Part shown: positions 17,301 through 26,877 of the stretch, piece after piece
Position numbering within the stretch: position 1 is the stretch's first letter
Layout of the letters: the number at the start of each line of letters is the position of its first letter
Assembly (NCBI GenBank): GCA_013115135.1
Contig: JABANP010000625.1
Span: 1 to 26,877 of the forward strand
Source: Perkinsus olseni
Lineage: Eukaryota > Perkinsozoa > Perkinsida > Perkinsidae
Direction: 5' to 3'
Length of the DNA: 26,877 bases
Program-made: the position numbers and the translations under genes
Notes under the pieces: generated by a model
Databases searched by the model: none
What the model was told of the DNA's origin: nothing
Seen by the model: only the letters and a program-made list of their open reading frames with translations

Positions 17301-20300
17301 TTCCGTTGTAGTAGGTGTGGTATACTCGGGAGTCGAAGATGTCGTGGAGGACGAAGTAGACTCCGGTGTTGATGAAGTGGTCATTTCCTCAGTTGTGGTA
17401 GATGTAGTAGATGTCGTACTACTCGTGGTCGAAGAAGACGATGCATCGGACCAGATTTCCTCAATGCTTTCCGTTGTAGTAGGTGTGGTATACTCGGTAG
17501 TTGAAGATGTCGTGGAGGACAAAGTAGACACCGGTGTTGATGACGTGGTCACTTCCTCGGTTGTGGAAGATGTAGTAGATGTCGTACTACTAGTGGTCGA
17601 AGAAGCCGATGAATCGGACCAGATTTCCTCGATGCTTTCCGTTGTAGTGGGTGTGGTATACTGGGTAGTTGAAGATGTCGTGGAGGACGAAGTAGACACC
17701 GGTGTTGATGACGTGGTCACTTCCTCAGTTGTGGTAGATGTAGTAGATGTCGTACTAGTCGTGGTCGAAGAAGACGATGCATCGGACCAGATTTCCTCAA
17801 TGCTTTCCGTTGTGGTAGGCGTGGTATACTCGGTAGTTGAAGATGTCGTGGAGGACGGAGTAGACTCCGGCGTTGATGACGTGGTCACTTCCTCAGTTGT
17901 GGTAGATGTAGTAGATGTCGTACTACTAGTGGTCGAAGAAGACGATGCATCGGACCAGACTTCCTCAATGCTTTCCGTTGTAGTAGGTGTGGTATACTCG
18001 GTAGTTGAGGATGTCGTGGAGGACGAAGTAGACTCCGTCGTTGATGAACGTAGTCACTTCCTCAGTTGTGGTAGATGTAGTAGACGTCGTACTACTCGTG
18101 GTCGAAGAAGACGATGCATCGGACCAGATTTCTTCAATGCTTTCCGTTGTGGTAGGTGTGGTATGCTCGGTAGTTGAGGATGTCGTGGAGGACGAAGTAG
18201 ACTCCGGCGTCGATGAAGTGGTCACTTCCTCAGTTGTGGTAGATGTAGAAGATGTCGTACTACTCGTGGTCGAAGAAGACGATGAATCGGACCAGATTTC
18301 CTCAATGCTTTCCGTTGTGGTAGGTGTGGTATACTCGGTAGTTGAGGATGTCGTGGAGGACGAAGTAGACTCCGGCGTTGATGACGTGGTCACTTCCTCA
18401 GTTGTGGTAGATGTAGTAGATGTCGTACTACTCGTGGTCGAAGAAGACGATGCATCGGACCAGATTTCCTCAATGCTTTCCGTTGTGGTAGGTGTGGTAT
18501 ACTCGGTAGTTGAGGATGTCGTGGAGGACGAAGTAGACACCGGCGTTGATGACGTGGTCACTTCCTCAGTTGTGGTAGATGTAGTAGATGTCGTACTACT
18601 AGTGGTCGAAGAAGACGATGAATCGGACCAGATTCCCTCGATGCTTTCCGTTGTAGTAGGTGTGGTATACTCGGTAGTTGAAGATGTCGTGGAGGACGGA
18701 GTAGACTCCGGCGTTGATGAAGTGGTCACTTCCTCAGTTGTGGTAGATGTAGTAGATGTCGTACTACTAGTGGTCGAAGAAGACGATGCATCGGACCAGA
18801 TTTCCTCAATGCTTTCCGTTGTAGTAGGTGTGGTATACTCGGTAGTTGAAGATGTCGTGGAGGACGAAGTAGACTCCGGCGTTGATGACGTGGTGACTTC
18901 CTCAGTTGTGGTAGATGTAGTAGATGTCGTACTACTCGTGGTCGAAGAAGACGATGCATCGGACCAGACTTCCTCAATGCTTTCCGTTGTAGTAGGTGTG
19001 GTATACTCGGTAGTTGAGGATGTCGTGAAGGACGAAGTAGACTCCGGCGTTGATGAAGTGGTCACTTCCTCAGTTGTGGTAGATGTAGTAGATGTCGTAC
19101 TACTAGTGCTCGACGAAGACGATGCATCGGACCAGATTTCCTCAATGCTTTCCGTTGTGGTAGGTGTGGTATACTCGGTAGTTAAGGATGTCGTGGAGGA
19201 CGAAGTAGACTCCGGCGTTGATGAAGTGGTCACTTCCTCAGTTGTGGTAGATGTAGAAGATGTCGTACTACTCGTGGTCGAAGAAGACGATGCATCGGAC
19301 CAGATTTCCTCAATGCTTTCCGTTGTAGTAGGTGTGGTATACTCGGTAGTTGAAGATGTCGTGGAGGACAAAGTAGACACCGGTGTTGATGACGTGGTCA
19401 CTTCCTCGGTTGTGGGAGATGTAGTAGATGTCGTACTACTAGTGGTCGAAGAAGCCGATGAATCGGACCAGATTTCCTCGATGCTTTCCGTTGTAGTGGG
19501 TGTGGTATACTGGGTAGTTGAAGATGTCGTGGAGGACGAAGTAGACACCGGCGTTGATGACGTGGTCACTTCCTCAGTTGTGGTAGACGTAGTAGATGTC
19601 GTACTACTAGTGGTCGAAGAAGACGATGAATCGGACCAGATTTCCTCGATGCTTTCCGTTGTAGTAGGAGTGGTATACTCGGTAGTTGAAGATGTCGTGG
19701 AGGACGGAGTAGACTCCGGCGTTGATGAAGTGGTCACTTCCTCAGTTGTGGTAGATGTAGTAGATGTCGTACTACTAGTGGTCGAAGAAGACGATGCATC
19801 GGACCAGATTTCGCCAATGCTTTCCGTTGTAGTAGGTGTGGTATTCTCGGTAGTTGAAGATGTCGTGGAGGACGAAGTAGACTCCGGCGTTGATGACGTG
19901 GTGACTTCCTCAGTTGTGGTAGATGTAACAGATGTCGTACTACTCGTGGTCGAAGAAGACGATGCATCGGACCAGATTTCCTCAATGCTTTCCGTTGTGG
20001 TAGGTGTGGTATACTCGGTAGTTGAGGATGTCGTGGAGGACGAAGTAGACTCCGGCGTTGATGACGTGGTCACTTCCTCAGTTGTGGTAGATGTAGTAGA
20101 TGTCGTACTACTCGTGGTCGAAGAAGACGATGAATCGGACCAGATTTCCTCAATGCTTTCCGTTGTGGTAGGTGTGGTATACTCGGTAGTTGAGGATGTC
20201 GTGGAGGACGAAGTAGACTCCGGCGTTGATGACGTGGTCACTTCCTCAGTTGTGGTAGATGTAGTAGATGTCGTACTACTAGTGGTCGAAGAAGACGATG

Positions 20301-23300
20301 CACCGGACCAGATTTCCTCAATGCTTTCCGTTGTAGTAGGTGTGGTATACTCGGTAGTTGAAGATGTCGGGGAGGACGAAGTAGACTCCGGCGTTGATGA
20401 CGTGGTGACTTCCTCAGTTGTGGTAGATGTAGTAGATGTCGTACTACTCGTGGTCGAAGAAGACGATGCATCGGACCAGATTTCCTCAATGCTTTCTGTT
20501 GTGGTAGGTGTGGTAAACTCGGTAGTTGAGGATGTCGTGAAGGACGGAGTAGACTCCGGCGTTGATGAATTGGTCACTTCCTCAGTTGTGGTAGATGTAG
20601 TAGATGTCGTACTACTAGTGGTCGAAGAAGACGATGCATCGGACCAGACTTCCTCAATGCTTTCCGTTGTAGTAGGTGTGGTATACTCGGTAGTCGAAGA
20701 TGTCGTGGAGGACGAAGTAGACTCCGGCGTTGATGACGTGGTCACTTCCTCAGTTGTGGTGGATGTAGTAGATGTCGTACTACTAGTGGTCGAAGAAGAC
20801 GATGCATCGGACCAGATTTCCTCAATGCTTTCCGTTGTAGTAGGTGTGGTATACTCGGTAGTTGAGAATGTCGTGGAGGACGAAGTAGACTCCGGCGTTG
20901 ATGAAGTGGTCACTTCCTCAGTTGTGGTAGATGTAGTAGATGTCGTACCTCACTAGTGGTCGAAGAAGACGATGCATCGGACCAGATTTCCTCAATGCTT
21001 TCCGTTGTAGTAGGTGTGGTATACTCCGGTAGTTGAAGATGTCGTGGAGGACGAAGTAGACTTCTGCGTTGATGAAGTGGTCACTTCCTCAGTTGTGGTA
21101 GATGTGGTAGATGTCGGACTACTAGTGGTCGGAAGAAGACGATGCATCGGACCAGATTTCCTCGATGCTTCCCGTTGTAGTAGGTGTGGTATACTCGGTA
21201 GTTGAAGATGTTGTGGAGGACGAAGTAGACTCCGGCGTTGATGACGTGGTCACTTCCTCAGTTGTGATGGATGTTGTAGATGTCGTACTACTCGTGGTCG
21301 AAGAGGACGATGCATCGGACCAGATTTCCTCAATGCTTACCGTTGTGGTAGGTGTGGTATACTCGGTAGTTGAGGATGTCGTGGAGGACGAAGTAGACTC
21401 CGGCGTTGATGACGTGGTCACTCCCTCGGTTGTGGTAGATGTAGTAGATGTCGTACTACTAGTGGTCGAAGAAGACGATGCATCGGACCAAACTTCCTCA
21501 ATGCTTTCCGTTGTAGTAGGTGTGGTATACTCGGTAGTTGAAGATGTCGTGGAGGACGAAGTAGACTCCGGCGTTGATGACGTGGTCACTTCCTCAGTTG
21601 TGGTAGATGTAGTAGATGTCGTACTACTAGTGGTCGAAGAAGACGATGCATCGGACCAGACTTCCTCAATGCTTTCCGTTGTAGTAGGTGTGGTATACTC
21701 GGTAGTTGAAGATGTCGTGGAGGACGAAGTAGACTCCGGCGTTGATGAAGTGGTCACTTCCTCAGTTGTGGTAGATGTAGTAGATGTCGTACTACTAGTG
21801 GTCGAAGAAGACGATGCATCGGACCAGATTTCCTCAATGCTTTCCGTTGTAGTAGGTGTGGTATACTCGGTAGTTGAGGATGTCGTGGAGGACGAAGTAG
21901 ACTCCGGCGTTGATGAAGTGGTCACTTCCTCAGTTGTGGTAGATGTAGTAGATGTCGTACTACCTCGTGGTCGAAGAAGACGATGCATCGGACCAGACTT
22001 CCTCAATGCTTTCCGTTGTAGTAGGTGTGGTATACTCGGTAGTTGAGGATGTCGTGGAGGACGAAGTAGACTCCGGCGTTGATGAAGTGGTCACTTCCTC
22101 AGTTGTGGTAGATGTAGTAGATGTCGTACTACTCGTGGTCGAAGAAGACGATGAATCGGACCAGATTTCCTCAATGCTTTCCGTTGTAGTAGGTGTGGTA
22201 TACTCGGTAGTTGAGGATGTCGTGGAGGACGAAGTAGACTCCGGCGTTGATGACGTGGTCACTTCCTCAGTTGTGGTAGATGTAGTAGATGTCGTACTAC
22301 TAGTGGTCGAAGAAGACGATGCATCGGACCAGACTTCCTCAATGCTTTCCGTTGTAGTAGGTGTGGTATACTCGGTAGTTGAGGATGTCGTGGAGGACGA
22401 AGTAGACTCCGGCGTTGATGAAGTGGTCACTTCCTCAGTTGTGGTAGATGTAGTAGATGTCGTACTACTAGTGGTCGAAGAAGACGATGCATCGGACCAG
22501 ATTTCCTCAATGCTTTCCGTTGTAGTAGGTGTGGTATACTCGGTAGTTGAAGATGTCGTGGAGGACGAAGTAGACTCCGGCGTTGATGACGTGGTCACTT
22601 CCTCAGTTGTGGTAGATGTAGTAGATGTCGTACTACTAGTGGTCGAAGAAGACGATGCATCGGACCAGACTTCCTCAATGCTTTCCGTTGTAGTAGGTGT
22701 GGTATACTCGGTAGTTGAAGATGTCGTGGAGGACGAAGTAGACTCCGGCGTTGATGACGTGGTCACTTCCTCAGTTGTGGTAGATGTAGTAGATGTCGTA
22801 CTACTAGTGGTCGAAGAAGACGATGCATCGGACCAGATTTCCTCAATGCTTTCCGTTGTGGTAGGTGTGGTATACTCGGTAGTTGAAAATGTCGTGGAGG
22901 ACGAAGTAAACTCCGGTGTTGATGAAGCGGTCACTTCCTCAGTTGTGGTAGATGTAGTAGATGTCGTACTCCTCGTGGTCGAAGAAGACGATACATCGGA
23001 CCAGATTTCCTCAATGCTTTCCGTTGTGGTAGGTGTGGTATACTCGGTAGTTGAGGATGTCGTGGAGGACGAGGTAGACTCCGGTGTTGAAGAAGGGGTC
23101 ATTTCCTCAGTTGTGGTAGATGTAGTAGATGTCGTACTACTAGTGGTCGAAGGAGACGATGAATCGGACCAGATTTCCTCAATGCTTTCCGTTGTAGTAG
23201 GTGTGGTATACTCGGTAGTTGAGGATGTCGTGGAGGACGAAGTAGACTCCGGCGTTGATGAACTGGTCACTTCCTCAGTTGTGGTAGATGTAGTAGATGT

Positions 23301-26300
23301 CGTACTACTAGTGGTCGAAGAAGACGATGCATCGGGCCAGACTTCCTCGATGCTCTCCGTTGTAGTAGGAGTGGTATACTCGGGAGTCGAAGATGTCGTG
23401 GAGGACGAAGTAGACTCCGGTGTTGATGAAGTGGTCATTTCCTCAGTTGTGGTAGATGTAGTAGATGTCGTACTACTAGTGGTCGAAGGAGACGATGAAC
23501 CGGACCAGATTTCCTCAATGCTTTCCGTTGTAGTAGGTGTGGTATACTCGGTAGTTGAAGATGTCGTGGAGGACGAAGTAGACTTCTGCGTTGATGAAGT
23601 GGTCACTTCCTCAGTTGTGGTAGATGTGGTAGATGTCGGACTACTAGTGGTGGAAGAAGACGATGCATCGGACCAGATTTCCTCGATGCTTCCCGTTGTA
23701 GTAGGTGTGGTATACTCGGTAGTTGAAGATGTTGTGGAGGACGAAGTAGACTCCGGCGTTGATGACGTGGTCACTTCCTCAGTTGTGATGGATGTTGTAG
23801 ATGTCGTACTACTCGTGGTCGAAGAGGACGATGCATCGGACCAGATTTCCTCAATGCTTACCGTTGTGGTAGGTGTGGTATACTCGGTAGTTGAGGATGT
23901 CGTGGAGGACGAAGTAGACTCCGGCGTTGATGACGTGGTCACTTTCTCAGTTGTGGTAGATGTAGTAGATGTCGTACTACTAGTGGTCGAAGAAGACGAT
24001 GCATCGGACCAAACTTCCTCAATGCTTTCCGTTGTAGTAGGTGTGGTATACTCGGTAGTTGAGGATGTCGTGGAGGACGAAGTAGACTCCGGCGTTGATG
24101 AAGTGGTCACTTCCTCAGTTGTGGTAGATGTAGTAGATGTCGTACTACTAGTGGTCGAAGAAGACGATGCATCGGACCAGACTTCCTCAATGCTTTCCGT
24201 TGTAGTAGGTGTGGTATACTCGGTAGTTGAGGATGTCGTGGAGGACGAAGTAGACTTCTGCGTTGATGAAGTGGTCACTTCCTCAGTTGTGGTAGATGTG
24301 GTAGATGTCGGACTACTCGTGGTCGAAGAAGACGATGAATCAGACCAGATTTCCTCGATGCTTTCCGTTGTAGTAGGTGTGGTATACTCGGTAGTTGAAG
24401 ATGTCGTGGAGGACGAAGTAGACTCCGGCGTTGATGACGTGGTCACTTCCTCAGTTGTGGTGGATGTTGTAGATGTCGTACTACTCGTGGTCGGAGAGGA
24501 CGATGCATCGGACCAGATTTCCTCAATGCTTTCCGTTGTAGTAGGTGTGGTATACTCGGTAGTTGAGGATGTCGTGGAGGACGAAGTAGACTCCGGCGTT
24601 GATGAAGTGGTCACTTCCTCAGTTGTGGTAGATGTAGTAGATGTCGTACTACTAGTGGTCGAAGAAGACGATGCATCGGACCAGATTTCCTCAATGCTTT
24701 CCGTTGTAGTAGGTGTGGTATACTCGGTAGTTGAAGATGTCGTGGAGGACGAAGTAGACTCCGGCGTTGATGACGTGGTCACTCCCTCGGTTGTGGTAGA
24801 TGTAGTAGATGTCGTACTACTAGTGGTCGAAGAAGACGATGCATCGGACCAGACTTCCTCAATGCTTTCCGTTGTAGTAGGTGTGGTATACTCGGTAGTT
24901 GAAGATGTCGTGGAGGACGAAGTAGACTCCGGCGTTGATGACGTGGTCACTTCCTCAGTTGTGGTAGATGTAGTAGATGTCGTACTACTAGTGGTCGAAG
25001 AAGACGATGCATCGGACCAGATTTCCTCAATGCTTTCCGTTGTAGTAGGTGTGGTATACTCGGTAGTTGAGGATGTCGTGGAGGACGAAGTAGACTCCGG
25101 CGTTGATGAAGTGGTCACTTCCTCAGTTGTGGTAGATGTAGTAGATGTCGTACTACTAGTGGTCGAAGAAGACGATGCATCGGACCAGATTTCCTCAATG
25201 CTTTCCGTTGTAGTAGGTGTGGTATACTCGGTAGTTGAGGATGTCGTGGAGGACGAAGTAGACTCCGGCGTTGATGAAGTGGTCACTTCCTCAGTTGTGG
25301 TAGATGTAGTAGATGTCGTACTACTAGTGGTCGAAGAAGACGATGCATCGGACCAGATTTCCTCAATGCTTTCCCGTTGTAGTAGGTGTGGTATACTCGG
25401 TAGTTGAAGATGTCGTGGAGGACGAAGTAGACTCCGGCGTTGATGACGTGGTCACTTCCTCAGTTGTGGTAGATGTAGTAGATGTCGTACTACTAGTGGT
25501 CGAAGAAGACGATGCATCGGACCAGATTTCCTCAATGCTTTCCGTTGTAGTAGGTGTGGTATACTCGGTAGTTGAGGATGTCGTGGAGGACGAAGTAGAC
25601 TCCGGCGTTGATGACGTGGTCACTTCCTCAGTTGTGGTAGATGTAGTAGATGTCGTACTACTAGTGGTCGAAGAAGACGATGCATCGGACCAGATTTCCT
25701 CAATGCTTTCCGTTGTAGTAGGTGTGGTATACTCGGTAGTTGAAGATGTCGTGGAGGACGAAGTAGACTCCGGCGTTGATGAAGTGGTCACTTCCTCAGT
25801 TGTGGTAGATGTAGTAGATGTCGTACTACTAGTGGTCGAAGAAGACGATGCATCGGACCAGATTTCCTCAATGCTTTCCGTTGTAGTAGGTGTGGTATAC
25901 TCGGTAGTTGAGGATGTCGTGGAGGACGAAGTAGACTCCGGCGTTGATGAAGTGGTGACTTCCTCAGTTGTGGTAGATATAGTAGATGTCGTACTACTCG
26001 TGGTCGAAGAAGAAGATGCATCGGACCAGATTTCCTCAATGCTTTCCGTTGTGGTAGGTGTGGTATACTCGGTAGTTGAAGATGTCGTGGAGGACGAAGT
26101 AGACTCCGGCGTTGATGAATTGGTCACTTCCTCAGTTGTGGTAGATGTAGTAGATGTCGTACTACTAGTGGTCGGAGAAGACGATGCATCGGACCAGACT
26201 TCCTCAATGCTTTCCGTTGTAGTAGGTGTGGTATACTCGGTAGTCGAAGATGTCGTGGAGGACGAAGTAGACTCCGGTGTTGATGAAGTGGTCATTTCCT

Positions 26301-26877
26301 CAGTTGTGGTAGATGTAGTAGATGTCGTACTACTAGTGGTCGAAGGAGACGATGAATCGGTCCAGATTTCCTCAATGCTTTCCGTTGTAGTAGGTGTGAT
26401 ATACTCGGTAGTTGAAGTTGTCGTGGAGGACGAAGTAGACTCCGGCGTTGATGAAGTGGTCACTTCTTCAGTTGTGGTAGATGTAGTAGATGTCGTGCTA
26501 CTAGTGGTCGAAGAAGACGACGCATCGGACCAGATTTCCTCAATGCTTTCCGTTGTAGTAGGTGTGGTGTACTCGGTAGTTGAAGATGTCGTGGAGGACG
26601 AAGTAGACTCCGGCGTTGATGAAGTGGTCACTTCCTCAGTTGTGGTAGATGTAGTAGATGTCGTACTACTAGTGGTCGAAGAAGACGATGCATCGGACCA
26701 GATTTCCTCAATGCTTTCCGTTGTGGTAGGTGTGGTATACTCGGTAGTTGAGGATGTCGTGGAGGACGAAGTAGACTCCGGCGTTGATGAAGTGGTCACT
26801 TCCTCAGTTGTGGTAGATGTAGTAGATGTCGCACTACTAGTGGTCGAAGAAGACGATGCATCGGACCAGATTTCCTC
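14380..26877 (-). CDS. giant Ser/Thr-rich mucin-like repeat protein, C-terminal part (partial, with frame breaks)
   Basis: Enters from the right edge already in frame (EEIWSDASSSS...). Each 56-residue unit is about 71% Ser+Thr (40 of 56): STPESTSSSTTSSTTEYTTP, then TESIEEIWSDA, then a Ser/Thr run ending TTTEEV. The final unit is diverged and ends ...TTTGEAR at a TAG (14380-14382). Dense Ser/Thr with regular Pro and acidic residues is typical of O-glycosylated mucins or adhesin stalks at cell surfaces; the single Tyr and Trp per unit may be ligand contacts (inference). No signal peptide, membrane segment or GPI signal is in view; the N-terminus is outside. Fourteen frame-breaking insertions occur (near 14899, 15141, 15551, 15791, 15892, 15961, 17100, 17281, 18047, 20948, 21027, 21130, 21962, 25373). 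The longest unbroken parts are about 20913-18050, 25370-21963 and 26877-25374. Confidence 0.55.
14383..26877. repeat. 168-bp tandem array, about 73 units, open at right edge
   Basis: Period 168 bp, an exact multiple of three (for example three variant copies begin at 18726, 19734 and 20238, spaced 1008 and 504). Units are mostly over 95% alike; the leftmost unit and a half (14383 to about 14605) is strongly diverged, as expected at an array edge. A few units carry in-frame deletions (near 15395, 16740 and 17237). Blocks of distinctive variants recur at offsets of 15 units (21060-21500 versus 23580-24010) and 11 units (17518-17660 versus 19367-19510), evidence of higher-order duplication by unequal exchange. 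Confidence 0.95.

Noticed and set aside
21952..25407. Plus-strand frame of 1151 codons (Val/Asp-rich) as a gene
   Set aside because: It mirrors the Ser/Thr repeat on the other strand; its composition (runs of VVVDVVDVV) resembles no known protein class, and openness follows from the 168-bp period and codon choice.

Overview
This is a eukaryotic window. Genes are interrupted by many short GT-AG introns (about 41-104 nt, mostly 45-75), spacing is compact, and three different transposable-element families are present. The mix (Gag-type retroelement, TA-inserting Tc1/mariner-like element, MULE-type transposase gene with FLYWCH-like and SWIM fingers, a huge Ser/Thr repeat protein) would suit a protist such as a perkinsid or other alveolate, an oomycete, or a fungus. 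I cannot decide among these from sequence alone; a perkinsid-like protist is only my preferred guess.

Layout. 1-~3725 (minus strand): the 5' part of an LTR-type retroelement, with an untranslated/LTR-like region, a TATA box and a complete 982-aa Gag; pol lies off the left edge. 4120-7348 (plus): a spliced gene for a coiled-coil protein with a basic linker and a beta-rich C-terminal domain reminiscent of nuclear lamins. Its possible long first intron holds a 58-bp minisatellite (4266-5115). 7917-13884 (plus): a gene of about 13 exons for a MULE-like transposase, split after its fifth codon by a complete 2605-bp Tc1/mariner-like transposon (7932-10536, TA duplication, 163-bp inverted repeats, intact 675-aa transposase). 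14380-26877 (minus): the 3' part of a gene made of about 73 copies of a 168-bp (56-aa) Ser/Thr-rich repeat, running off the right edge.

Most notable: (1) the transposon separates the MULE gene's TATA box and start codon from its body, yet the inverted repeat supplies a new in-frame ATG five codons upstream of the junction; (2) the retroelement transcript strand is saturated with the tetranucleotide UCUA in all codon phases and in the leader, stopping near the TATA box; (3) the 168-bp array is open on both strands, contains nested higher-order duplications, and carries 14 frame-breaking differences that are all insertions, which points to assembly error rather than decay; (4) a lamin-like architecture in a probably non-metazoan genome.

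The genes do not form one pathway. The window reads as a transposon-rich, repeat-rich region: one element nested in another transposase-derived gene, next to a probable surface mucin whose gene is convergent with it.
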